Notes: generated from the letters alone by a model not told the origin. A DNA stretch of 10,050 nt from Desulfobacca acetoxidans (GCA_020723225.1 DYJG01000052.1:1-10050), one strand, 5' to 3'. Shown: positions 1 through 6,296, numbered from the stretch's first letter. A program made the numbers and translations.

Positions 1-86
1 GCGACCTGGACGGCTACTTGAACCGGGTGATCCGGGACTACTACCAAAAAACCCTGTTCCGGGAAGGGGAAGGAATCATCAGATGA
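1..86 (+). CDS. C-terminal fragment of an unidentified protein upstream of ahbC
   Basis: An open frame enters from the left edge (first full codon at base 3) and ends at TGA 84-86. The visible tail is 27 residues and ends in REGEGIIR. The stop overlaps the start of the next gene in an ATGA arrangement, which usually means one operon with translational coupling. By position the gene could belong to tetrapyrrole synthesis, because other ahb and hem genes commonly neighbour ahbC, but I do not recognise the fragment and assign no function. The frame is credible because the codon use resembles ahbC and the junction is compact. Confidence 0.6.
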   Translation, partial: DLDGYLNRVIRDYYQKTLFREGEGIIR

Positions 87-1276
87 TCGGCGTCTCCAAG
101 CTATACTGCGGCGCGGTGGAGCCGGGAGACGTGCTGCGCTACCATGGCCGGGGCGCCAAGGACCTCCCCTCCCACCTCTTGCAGTTTTCCGCGGACAAAA
201 AACCGGTAATGGTCTGGAACATCACCCGGGCTTGCAACCTGAAATGCGTCCACTGCTACGCCAAGGCCACCTTCGGCCCTGCGGCCGATGAGTTGAGCCA
301 CGAAGAGGGACTGGCCCTGCTCCGGGATTTCAAGGACTTCGGGGTGCCCGTGGTCCTCTTTTCCGGGGGTGAGCCCCTGATGCGCCCCGATCTCTTCGAG
401 CTGGTGAAATTTACCGTAGCCAACGGCATGCGCGCGGTGATCTCCACCAACGGCACCCTGATCACCCCCGACGTGGCCCGGCGCTTGAAGGACCTGGGCC
501 TGTCCTACGTGGGCATCAGCCTGGACGGCACCGAGAAGACCCACGACAAATTCCGGGGGGAGCCGGGGGCCTTTGCCAAGGCCATGGCCGGGGTGACCAA
601 CTGCCAGGCCGTGGGCCTGAAGGTGGGGCTCCGCTTCACCATCAGCCGCCTCAACTTCCGGGAAGTCGCGGCCATCTTCGACCTGGTGGAGGAATATAAC
701 ATCCCCCGCATCTGCTTCTACCACCTGGTCTATGCGGGCCGGGGCACCAAGCTGGTGGAGGAGGCCCTGACCCATGAGCAGACCAGGGCCCTGGTGGACC
801 TGATCTGTGAGCGCACCCGGGCTTTGTTCGATAAAGGACGCAATCCGGAAGTCCTCACCGTGGACAACCACGCGGACGGCCCCTATCTTTATCTGAAGCT
901 CCTCCAGGAGGACCCGCAGCGGGCCGCGGAAGTGCTCTCGCTTTTGCAGATGAACGAAGGCAACAGCTCGGGCCGGGGCATCGGCTGCGTCAGTTGGGAC
1001 GGGGAGGTCTACGCCGACCAGTTCTGGCGGCACCATTCCTTCGGCAACGTCCGCAAAAGGAAGTTCAGCGAGATTTGGACGGATCTGACCGACGAACTCC
1101 TGGCCCGCTTGAAAGACAAAAAACGCCATGTCAAAGGGCGCTGTGCCGAGTGCCGCTGGCTGGACGTCTGCGCCGGCAATTTCCGGGTCCGGGCCGAAGC
1201 CCTGACCGGCGACCTCTGGGCCCCCGATCCTGCGTGCTACCTGACGGATGAGGAAATCGGGGTCAACGCCGCCTGA
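83..1276 (+). CDS. ahbC: AhbC-type radical SAM enzyme (12,18-didecarboxysiroheme deacetylase)
   Basis: Predicted to remove the two acetate side chains of 12,18-didecarboxysiroheme, giving Fe-coproporphyrin III in the siroheme-dependent heme pathway of sulfate reducers and archaea. It would be a cytosolic 397-residue protein. The N-terminus (MIGVSKLYCG, then LPSHLLQFS and KKPV) matches my recollection of AhbC proteins. The radical SAM cluster motif CxxxCxxC is C51, C55 and C58, followed by the SAM-binding SGGEP at 94-98. The C-terminus has an auxiliary SPASM-like cluster set: C302, C354, C357, C363 and C385. A purine-rich GGAAGG lies about 10 bases before the ATG, and the start overlaps the upstream stop (ATGA), so translation is probably coupled. 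NirJ, AhbD and peptide-modifying SPASM enzymes are relatives. AhbC fits best because of the N-terminal extension before the first cluster. The family call is firm; the exact reaction is inferred from homology. Confidence 0.85.
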   Translation: MIGVSKLYCGAVEPGDVLRYHGRGAKDLPSHLLQFSADKKPVMVWNITRACNLKCVHCYAKATFGPAADELSHEEGLALLRDFKDFGVPVVLFSGGEPLMRPDLFELVKFTVANGMRAVISTNGTLITPDVARRLKDLGLSYVGISLDGTEKTHDKFRGEPGAFAKAMAGVTNCQAVGLKVGLRFTISRLNFREVAAIFDLVEEYNIPRICFYHLVYAGRGTKLVEEALTHEQTRALVDLICERTRALFDKGRNPEVLTVDNHADGPYLYLKLLQEDPQRAAEVLSLLQMNEGNSSGRGIGCVSWDGEVYADQFWRHHSFGNVRKRKFSEIWTDLTDELLARLKDKKRHVKGRCAECRWLDVCAGNFRVRAEALTGDLWAPDPACYLTDEEIGVNAA

Positions 1277-1319
1277 GGCTGCGTTACGGCGGCAGGAACA
1301 CTTGCAGTCGGGTTAAGCC

Positions 1320-1703
1320 ATGGATGAAAAACCCATTAAATTACTGCTGGTGGACGATCAGGAAACCGACGTGGCTTTGACCCGGAGAATGCTGCATAAA
1401 AGCGCCGGCAACCGCACCGATTTCCGGATTCATCACTGCCGTGATCTCACGGACACCCTTGCTTTTCTGGCCTCGGAAAAACCCGACGTCGTCCTCCTGG
1501 ACCTGGGGCTGCCTGAAAGCCAGGGCCTTAACACCCTGGAACACGTCCTGGCAGCTGCCCCCAATCTTCCTATCGTCGTCTTGACCGGCCTGCCCGACGA
1601 AGAACTGGGAGTTAAGGCCGTACAGGCAGGGGCTCAAGACTATTTGGTGAAGGGCCAGGTAAATCTGGATGGCCTGGTGCGGTCGCTGCGCTACGCCATA
1701 TAG
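1320..1703 (+). CDS. Response regulator receiver domain (N-terminal part of an amber-interrupted gene)
   Basis: A 127-residue CheY-like receiver. The acid pair is D12-D13, the phospho-acceptor aspartate is D61 (in VVLLDLGLP), the switch threonine is T89 and the conserved lysine is K111 (YLVKG), so the phosphorylation site is complete. The start is fixed by an in-frame TAA just before the ATG; no good Shine-Dalgarno sequence is seen. The frame stops at TAG 1701-1703, immediately after LRYAI. The same frame then continues for 72 further codons into the Cys-rich C-terminal domain these proteins normally carry (next entry). The receiver could still fold as a stand-alone CheY-like protein, but the gene was probably a single 200-codon reading frame. 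The partner kinase is not identifiable here; the nearest is the hybrid kinase at 6408. Confidence 0.85.
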   Translation: MDEKPIKLLLVDDQETDVALTRRMLHKSAGNRTDFRIHHCRDLTDTLAFLASEKPDVVLLDLGLPESQGLNTLEHVLAAAPNLPIVVLTGLPDEELGVKAVQAGAQDYLVKGQVNLDGLVRSLRYAI

Positions 1704-1922
1704 CGCAAACAGATGGTCATCCAACTCCAGGAAGCCTTATCTCAGGTTAAGGTATTAAAAGGGCTGTTGCCCATCTGTGCCCACTGCAAAGCGATTCGTG
1801 ACTGTCGTGGTGATTGGCGGCAACTGGAATCGTATATCAGCGAGCACTCGGAAGCCAAATTCAGCCATGGCCTCTGCCCGATTTGCCTGAAAGAACACTA
1901 TCCCGAGTACTGCAAGGAATGA
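1704..1922 (+). pseudogene. Detached Cys-rich C-terminal domain of the same response regulator
   Basis: This continues the receiver's reading frame after the TAG: RKQ, then a short amphipathic linker (MVIQLQEALSQVKVLKG), then the Cys-rich output domain. Two CxxC pairs are visible, C22/C25 (LLPICAHCK) and C55/C58 (GLCPICL), counted from the ATG at 1713, with the conserved SYISEHSEAKFSHG stretch between them. From memory, receiver proteins with this PICA.CK...FSHG..CP.C tail are frequent in Deltaproteobacteria. The tail may bind metal, but its role is not known to me. No Shine-Dalgarno sequence precedes ATG 1713, so independent translation is doubtful. In intact relatives the position of the stop is often a charged or polar residue before RK, so a single base change (for example GAG or CAG to TAG) would explain the break. 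The tail shows no other damage, which points to a recent event or to readthrough. Confidence 0.7.
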
Positions 1923-1927
1923 TACCG

Positions 1928-1948
1928 TTTTCGGTTTTCGGTTTTCCG
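1928..1948 (+). repeat. Heptad array TTTTCGG x3, directly after a stop codon
   Basis: Two exact copies of TTTTCGG and one TTTTCCG, with a period of 7 bp, start five bases after the stop of the response regulator gene. No clear inverted partner is seen in the following 160 bp. It has the same period and the same 3'-end position as the other heptad arrays in this window, but a different unit. Confidence 0.75.
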
Positions 1949-2051
1949 TTAAGACCGTCAGGCCGCTCATTAGATAATTAGCCGAATAGTCATTCCCGGG
2001 CCTAGTGCCCGTCTATAAGTCATCATTGGGTGCTACATAACTTGATATTTA

Positions 2052-2083
2052 CGTCTCACTTTGCGTCTTTGCGTCTTTGCGTG
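2052..2083. repeat. Short tandem repeat TTTGCGTC (period 8)
   Basis: Two exact TTTGCGTC units, one TTTGCGTG and a looser leading copy (CGTCTCAC), just upstream of the formyltransferase gene. On the minus strand this reads as repeated CGCAAAGA. It would encode a spurious HAKTQRRK-type peptide, which I recall as a common mis-annotation product in many environmental genomes, so it is probably a dispersed intergenic repeat. The period is 8 rather than 7. The rest of 1949-2114 shows no gene. Confidence 0.7.
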
Positions 2084-2114
2084 AGGTTTATCTTTTCTTA
2101 ACAAGGATCGGGTT

Positions 2115-2813
2115 GTGAAAAATAAGCCCAGCATTCTGGTCTTTGCCTCCGGGACCAAAACCGGCGGCGGCTCCGGGTTTGAGACGCTGGTCAGGGCCTC
2201 CCGGACCAGGCCGCCGGTTCTGGACGCCTGGATTTGCGGGGTGGTCACCAACTATTTTGACGGCGGGGTGTGGCAACGGGCACACGCTCTCGGGATACCC
2301 GCCCTATATTGGGCCGGTCCCTATCAAGCCCAAGGCTATCGGAATTTTGTCCGGTATTTCGACGCCGATTACGTCATGCTCTCCGGCTGGCTGAAACTGG
2401 TATCCGGCCTGGACCCGGCCCGGACCATCAATATCCATCCCGGCCCCTTGCCCCGGTTCGGAGGGCCGAATCTTTACGGGCATTTTGTGCACGAAGCGGT
2501 GATGGCGGCCTATCAGCGCGGAGAAGTCACCCACAGCGCGGTCACCATGCATTTTGTGGACGAGGTCTATGACCGGGGCCCGGTCTTTTTCGCGCTGCCC
2601 GTTCCCATCGAACCGGGTGATACCCCGGAGACCCTGGCGGCGAAGGTAAATCGCGCCGAACATGAATGGCAGCCCCGGGTTCTCAACTATGTGGCGAACG
2701 GAGAGGTGCGGCTGGCGGGCCAAGAAGTGGCTTACGCGACGGAGGAATTGAAGAGCCTGCTGATGCCGGAGGCGCGCAGTTTTTATCATTCTGAACGGAG
2801 CGAACGTCCATGA
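2115..2813 (+). CDS. PurN-like formyltransferase family protein
   Basis: A 232-residue protein of the 10-formyltetrahydrofolate-dependent formyltransferase fold; PurN uses it to formylate glycinamide ribonucleotide in purine synthesis. The catalytic triad equivalents are present: N106 and H108 in TINIHPGPLP, and D153 in HFVDEVYDRGPV, matching E. coli PurN N106, H108 and D144. The N-terminal phosphate loop is unusual: SGTKTGGGSGFETL replaces the normal SGNGSNLQ type, so it is longer and lacks the usual Asn. Substrate identity is therefore less sure than the fold. The start is GTG, with AAGGAT about 7 bases upstream. No other purine genes are adjacent. The last residues (YHSERSERP) look like translation of a dispersed repeat rather than family sequence. 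It could act on another amine or nucleotide-sugar substrate. Confidence 0.75.
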   Translation: MKNKPSILVFASGTKTGGGSGFETLVRASRTRPPVLDAWICGVVTNYFDGGVWQRAHALGIPALYWAGPYQAQGYRNFVRYFDADYVMLSGWLKLVSGLDPARTINIHPGPLPRFGGPNLYGHFVHEAVMAAYQRGEVTHSAVTMHFVDEVYDRGPVFFALPVPIEPGDTPETLAAKVNRAEHEWQPRVLNYVANGEVRLAGQEVAYATEELKSLLMPEARSFYHSERSERP

Positions 2814-2909
2814 CCACAAGGGCCACAACGAATCATGATAATTTTTTAATATTGCCTCTTTGACGGCAACTTAATATTAAGAACAAGCGCATTATCCCCG
2901 CCAAGAACG

Positions 2910-2953
2910 AAAAAGGCGGCCCGCTCCGGGCCAAAGCCCGGGCCGGCGCCGCC
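2910..2953 (-). terminator. Rho-independent terminator of the cold-shock gene
   Basis: On the minus strand, a GC-rich hairpin (outer stem GGCGGC/GCCGCC, inner stem GCCCGG/CCGGGC, loop TTTG, imperfect middle) is followed directly by five T (2914-2910). It lies about 90 bases after the csp stop, with no other gene between, so it most likely ends that transcript. Outer stem bases are 2915-2920 and 2948-2953. Confidence 0.75.
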
Positions 2954-3041
2954 GTCAAAACCGGAAACAAGGCGCAACGGCTCCGTAGGAATGGCTGCCG
3001 CGCCACCCTCTGAAGCTATTCTTCTTTTAAGTAACTTGCTG

Positions 3042-3248
3042 CTAGATCTTGCTGACTTTTACCGCCTGCAAGCCCTTGGGGCCTTCGTTCACCTCGAATT
3101 CCACCTTGTCGTCTTCCTTCAAGGTGCGAAAGCCGGAGCCCACGATATTGGTGTAATGCACGAACAGGTCGGGGCCGTCATCTCTCTTAATGAAGCCGTA
3201 ACCCTTGGCCTCGTTGAACCACTTGACACTGCCGGTATAGCGATCCAT
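3042..3248 (-). CDS. Cold-shock protein (CspA family)
   Basis: A 68-residue single cold-shock domain, the usual length for the family. It would bind single-stranded RNA or DNA and act as an RNA chaperone in the cytoplasm. The start MDRYTGSVKWFNEAKGYGFI contains RNP1 (KGYGFI), and RNP2 is LFVHY. The ATG at 3248 is chosen because GGGAGGAG lies just before it; a TTG six codons earlier (3266) would put that Shine-Dalgarno sequence inside the gene. The stop is TAG, showing that amber works as a normal stop in this genome. A candidate promoter at 3410-3438 gives a leader of roughly 150 bases, as in many csp genes, and a terminator follows at 2910-2953. Confidence 0.93.
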   Translation of the reverse strand: MDRYTGSVKWFNEAKGYGFIKRDDGPDLFVHYTNIVGSGFRTLKEDDKVEFEVNEGPKGLQAVKVSKI

Positions 3249-3403
3249 AACTCCTCCCGCTCTCAACCTTGATTCCTTTGTCGGCTTTCAGCCGCGGGGG
3301 GCGCAGGCCAAAAAAAAACGGCCGGCTCCCGCCATACCGTCATTGCCTTGCCAAATTGCTTAAGTCGCCCCGATTCACTGCATTGCGCCTGACTAAAGGA
3401 TAA
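3249..3403 (-). promoter_or_regulatory. Long 5' leader of the cold-shock gene
   Basis: About 155 bases lie between the candidate transcription start and the csp ATG, with no open frame that looks real. The leader contains a terminator-like hairpin (separate entry) and a small perfect hairpin CGGCT-GAA-AGCCG at 3282-3294, about 30 bases ahead of the start codon. Long structured leaders that control translation by temperature are known for CspA-family genes; that this one does so is inference. Confidence 0.45.
3310..3340 (-). terminator. Terminator-like hairpin inside the csp leader (possible attenuator)
   Basis: On the minus strand, ACGG...GGC-GGGA-GCC...CCGT forms a stem with a small internal asymmetry that G-U pairs can partly close. 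It is followed by nine T (3318-3310). It lies downstream of the candidate csp promoter and upstream of the csp start. It could attenuate csp transcription or, if the promoter call is wrong, end read-through from the deacetylase gene. Confidence 0.5.
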
Positions 3404-3409
3404 ACAGCC

Positions 3410-3438
3410 CTGTAGCACATTTTGTACAAGGCTGTCAA
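3410..3438 (-). promoter_or_regulatory. Candidate sigma-70 promoter for the cold-shock gene
   Basis: On the minus strand, a perfect -35 TTGACA (3438-3433) is followed after 17 bases by CTACAG (3415-3410), preceded by TGTG as a partial extended -10. The -10 match is only moderate. The surrounding DNA is AT-rich compared with the genes. Confidence 0.5.
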
Positions 3439-3448
3439 GTTTTAAATA

Positions 3449-3649
3449 CAGTTTTTAGTTTTTCGTTTTTAGTCTTTGATGCTTGGTTTGGGTTATTAGT
3501 TAATAAAGTTAAATACTAGTAAACACTTGTGGTTTGGTATTATTAAAATATGAACAAGGCAAGTAAGGCCGAGTGGAATCAAATCCCCCAGGCAAACACC
3601 GGCCCCACTCCTTTACTAAAAACTAAAAACCAAAAACTGAAAACTGTCT
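3449..3649. repeat. Inverted pair of heptad arrays (ACTAAAA/TTTTTAG) around an AT-rich core
   Basis: The right arm at 3615-3649 is five 7-bp units (ACTAAAA, ACTAAAA, ACCAAAA, ACTGAAA, ACTGTCT); its last base is part of the minus-strand stop codon of the deacetylase gene. The left arm at 3449-3473 (TTTTTAG, TTTTTCG, TTTTTAG) is its reverse complement at 23 of 25 positions. The 141-base core between the arms is AT-rich in its first half, unlike the flanking genes, and shows no convincing gene. In RNA the arms could pair into a long stem. Confidence 0.8.
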
Positions 3650-4614
3650 TAAAAATGGTCCAAAGGTATGTCCAAAAGCAACCGGACGTGGTCCTCGGTG
3701 CACTCTTCCAGGACCTCCAGGTTGTATCCCCCCTCCAATACCGTGATGAGCCGGCCGCCCGCGGTCTCTCCGGCCAGGTCCAGAAGGATTCGCCCCATCT
3801 GCCGGTAAGCATCCCGGCTCAGGTTCATGTGGGCCAGGGGATCGTTCTGGTGGGCGTCGAAGCCTGCGGAAATCAATAAAAATTGCGGCGCGAATTCCAT
3901 GAGGCGGGGCAGGGCCTCTTTTTTCAAGGCCTCCAGGTACTCCTCGTCTCCGCTCCGGGGGGGAAAAGGCAGATTCAGGGTAAAGCCCTGGCCGGGGCCT
4001 TTGCCCGTCTCCCGGCGGTGACCGGTGCCGGGATAGCAATACTGGGGGTCTTCGTGCAGGGACAGATAAAAGACCCGGGGATCGGCTTCGAAGAGGTGCT
4101 GGGTGCCGTTGCCGTGGTGCACGTCCCAATCGACGATGGCCACCCTTTCTAATCCGAACTTCTCCAGAAGGTAGACCGCACCGACGGCGATGTTGTTAAA
4201 AAAGCAGAAGCCCAGGGCCCGGTTGCGCTCCGCGTGATGCCCCGGAGGCCGCACCGCACAGAAGGCGTTGTCCACCTTACCTTCCATGACCGCGTCCGCG
4301 GCGGCCAGGACCCCGCCCACCGCCAGCAGGGCGATGTCATATGATTCGGGGCAGATGCCGCAATCCGGCACTTCGAAGATATTCCGGCCCTTGGCGCAGG
4401 CCTCTTTAAACCGCCGGACGTAATCCGGGTCGTGGACCCGCTCCACCCATTCCAGGGGATTCTCGTAAGGTTGAATCGCCGTCAACAAATCAGTGATGCC
4501 GGATTCCTGCAAGTTTTTCTGGATCGCCTTTAAACGGTCGGGACGTTCCGGGTGCCAGGTCCCGGGGTCATGCCTCAGGTAGCGTTCATCGTAGACGTAG
4601 CCGGTACGGCGCAT
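3649..4614 (-). CDS. HDAC/AcuC-family zinc deacetylase
   Basis: A 321-residue member of the arginase/deacetylase superfamily, of class II-like HDAC and AcuC type, which removes acetyl groups from lysines or polyamines. The full active site is visible: charge-relay histidines H126-H127 (RPPGHHAE), zinc ligands D164 and H166 in VDWDVHHGNG, the third ligand D253 in SAGFDAH, and the transition-state tyrosine Y297 in LEGGYN. FCFFNN at 136-141 is also typical. There is no signal peptide, so it is cytosolic. The start has AGGAG six bases upstream. It follows a GNAT acetyltransferase gene on the same strand by 145 bases, a pairing like Bacillus acuA/acuC, where the two control acetyl-CoA synthetase; that role is only inferred here. 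An acetylpolyamine or small-amide hydrolase is the alternative. The stop codon abuts a heptad repeat array. Confidence 0.9.
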   Translation of the reverse strand: MRRTGYVYDERYLRHDPGTWHPERPDRLKAIQKNLQESGITDLLTAIQPYENPLEWVERVHDPDYVRRFKEACAKGRNIFEVPDCGICPESYDIALLAVGGVLAAADAVMEGKVDNAFCAVRPPGHHAERNRALGFCFFNNIAVGAVYLLEKFGLERVAIVDWDVHHGNGTQHLFEADPRVFYLSLHEDPQYCYPGTGHRRETGKGPGQGFTLNLPFPPRSGDEEYLEALKKEALPRLMEFAPQFLLISAGFDAHQNDPLAHMNLSRDAYRQMGRILLDLAGETAGGRLITVLEGGYNLEVLEECTEDHVRLLLDIPLDHF

Positions 4615-4716
4615 AGGTTCTCCTGGTCACAGAGTCAGGCCGGAATGGCCTTAACCAGCGTAACCCGAAGAACCGGGAGATGCAAAACTTTTTTGGGCGG
4701 GAGGCTGTGGCAAGAG

Positions 4717-4741
4717 GGCCAGGGACCTAAGGTTCCCGGCC
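4717..4741. other. Imperfect hairpin between the acetyltransferase and deacetylase genes
   Basis: On the minus strand, GGCCGGGAACC and GGTCCCTGGCC can pair over 11 positions, with one mismatch and one G-T pair, around a TTA loop. No T-run follows in that direction, so it is not a normal terminator. It could be an mRNA processing or stability element in a GNAT-deacetylase transcript. Confidence 0.45.
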
Positions 4742-4759
4742 TTCCCTTAACCTAACTCC

Positions 4760-5236
4760 TCATTTTAACTTCTTCCGCATGATGCAAAAAGTATCGTCAT
4801 TTTCCTCGCTGGTTGAAAAGACTTCCATCACCTGGAAACCCACTTTTTCATAGAGGCCGATGGCCCCGCGCTTGAGAACGTCCACGTCGAGTTCGATTTC
4901 GTCCAGGTTTTTCTTTTGCAATTCTTCAAATGATTTTTCAATAAGTTCCGTGGCGATGCCCCGGCCCTGAAAATCCGGGTGGACCGCAACGCGCAGAATG
5001 ATCCCCCTCCGGGCGATCTCGCAGCAGCAGGCCACCAGGAAGCCCACGGTGTCGGCAGTAACCGCATCCACGGCCAACAGGAAAACGTCTTCCAGGGAGG
5101 CCTTGAATTGATAGTAATCCCACTGGCCTCCGAAGGCCAGGCGTTCGATTTCCATAATCCGCGGCAGATCCCGGACCAAGGCGGGCCTGATGCCGATGCC
5201 CACCTCTCTTGGGGCTTCTGCGAGCATAACAGACAT
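4760..5236 (-). CDS. GNAT-family N-acetyltransferase (RimI-like)
   Basis: A 158-residue single-domain GNAT enzyme that transfers acetyl from acetyl-CoA to an amine. The acetyl-CoA pyrophosphate-binding motif A is at about 83-95 (VAVHPDFQGRGIA, containing Q/RxxGxG/A as QGRGIA). The C-terminal LYEKVGF at 128-134 is the usual RimI-type end, although the Asn often found before it is replaced (KRGAIGLYEK). The substrate cannot be read from sequence; proteins, amino acids and small amines are all possible. The start at 5236 is well supported by AAGGAGGTG six bases upstream. The deacetylase gene follows on the same strand, so the pair may act in opposite directions on a common target. Confidence 0.85.
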   Translation of the reverse strand: MSVMLAEAPREVGIGIRPALVRDLPRIMEIERLAFGGQWDYYQFKASLEDVFLLAVDAVTADTVGFLVACCCEIARRGIILRVAVHPDFQGRGIATELIEKSFEELQKKNLDEIELDVDVLKRGAIGLYEKVGFQVMEVFSTSEENDDTFCIMRKKLK

Positions 5237-5667
5237 GGCGCACCTCCTTGGGAAAACTTATGCGAAAGTTCCCCCATTAGACCCAAGTTTCCAGGCTAAT
5301 TGCGGTTGAAAAGAATCTGTCTTCCGCCGGAGGTGAATTTTTGGACAGGGTATGCAGTTGGACCGAAAATGGGAGACTGGCACGCGACTTAAATAGAGCA
5401 ACAAAATCAGCGCGATATGGAAAGTCTCAGGCGGAAGGCCGGTTTGTTCACCAAGGTTCCACCCCCTTGCGGGATTTTCTCTCGGGCCCGCACCCGAGGC
5501 ATTATCTAACAAAAATTAATAACAAAAATAGGCAATCTGGCAACCAGAATTTTCCGGCTTATGATTTGCGGGAGGGGACAGCTAGGTGGAGTCGGCTTCG
5601 GCCTTAAAGAGCAGCCGTGGGGCGGCTGTTCCACATCCCGGCCCCCTCCCCCGAACCGGCAAAATCC
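5237..5667. other. 431-base intergenic region without a convincing gene
   Basis: This stretch holds the leader of the acetyltransferase gene at its left end and the downstream region of the superoxide dismutase gene at its right. Small frames exist on both strands, but none has family features or a good ribosome site. Local hairpins are CTCGGG/CCCGAG at 5481-5498, a GGC-TTCG-GCC tetraloop at 5593-5602 and CAGCCG/CGGCTG at 5612-5628. The middle (about 5500-5540) is AT-rich. I see no tRNA, riboswitch or heptad array. Confidence 0.5.
5612..5628 (-). terminator. Weak terminator after superoxide dismutase
   Basis: A perfect 6-bp stem CAGCCG/CGGCTG with a 5-base loop lies about 40 bases after the sod stop. 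On the minus strand CTCTTT follows, which is only a weak T-tract. A second small GGC-CGAA-GCC hairpin comes directly after it. Confidence 0.4.
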
Positions 5668-6252
5668 TCAAGCGGTCTCCAGGCGTTTCTCCACCACTTC
5701 CCACTTGATGTTCTTGAAGAAATTATTGATGTAATCCGCGCGTTTCAGGCCGTAATCGATCATGAACGCGTGTTCGAAGACGTCCAGGACCAGGATGGGG
5801 TTGCAGCCCGCGGGATGGCCCACGTCGTGCTCATTGATCCACTGGTTGATGAGCAGGCCGTTTTCTATATCTTCGTAACAGATGACCCAGCCGATGCCCC
5901 GCATGGCCGCGGTGGCCATAAAGTCCTTGGCGCAGGCGTCCACGGAGCCGAACTGTGCCGTCACCCGTTTAGTGAGGTTGGGAGCCTTGGAGGGATCGCC
6001 GTCCCCTCCCAGGTTTTCGAAATAGAGCTCGTGGAGGCGCATGCCGTTGAATTCCCAGCCCAGGCGCCGTTTGAGTTCGGCAAATTCCGGAGTGCCTTCC
6101 TGGCCCGCTTTCAACTTGGCCGCCAGAAGGTCCATCACCTTGTTGGTATTGGTGACATAGCCTTGATAGAGGGTGAAATGGTTTTTCAGGAGGGTGTCGC
6201 TAAAACCCTGCATTCCTAAAAGAAAAGAGTAGTCTTTGGCCGTATAGCTCAT
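5668..6252 (-). CDS. Fe/Mn-family superoxide dismutase, non-canonical subgroup
   Basis: A 194-residue cytosolic enzyme predicted to dismutate superoxide. The four metal ligands can be placed as H25 (LLKNHFTLYQGYV), H74 (NGMRLHELYFENLGG), D157 and H161 (LVLDVFEHAFMIDYG). The conserved DxWEHA motif has Phe instead of Trp at 159, and the usual N-terminal HHxKHHxxYV is absent, so this is not the classic SodA/SodB sequence type. H142 (INEHDVGH) sits near where bacterial Mn enzymes carry an outer-sphere Gln; His at that place is seen in some archaeal-type enzymes, so I do not predict the metal. AAGGAG lies six bases before the ATG. A candidate promoter lies at 6297-6324. It is divergent from the hybrid kinase gene and probably monocistronic. 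In an anaerobe this is an oxygen-defence gene. Confidence 0.9.
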   Translation of the reverse strand: MSYTAKDYSFLLGMQGFSDTLLKNHFTLYQGYVTNTNKVMDLLAAKLKAGQEGTPEFAELKRRLGWEFNGMRLHELYFENLGGDGDPSKAPNLTKRVTAQFGSVDACAKDFMATAAMRGIGWVICYEDIENGLLINQWINEHDVGHPAGCNPILVLDVFEHAFMIDYGLKRADYINNFFKNIKWEVVEKRLETA

Positions 6253-6296
6253 GGTTGCTCCTTTTTGACCGTCAAGGCCGTCGCAATTTTTCGTTT

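Noticed and set aside
101..1129. A 342-codon minus-strand frame opposite ahbC
   Set aside because: Same reasoning: it mirrors the codon use of ahbC, has no recognisable family and no ribosome site of note.
1701..1703. Pyrrolysine at the amber codon
   Set aside because: Two other genes here use TAG as their real stop, no pyl genes are visible, and a receiver-linker junction is not a known place for pyrrolysine.
2848..2880. Possible terminator of the formyltransferase gene (TTGCC/GGCAA with AT-rich flanks)
   Set aside because: The stem is only 5 bp and is not followed by a T-run on the plus strand; the TTAATATTAA palindrome next to it is too short to interpret.
5341..5607. An 88-codon plus-strand frame in the acetyltransferase-sod gap
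   Set aside because: No Shine-Dalgarno sequence, no family features, and a composition unlike the neighbouring genes.
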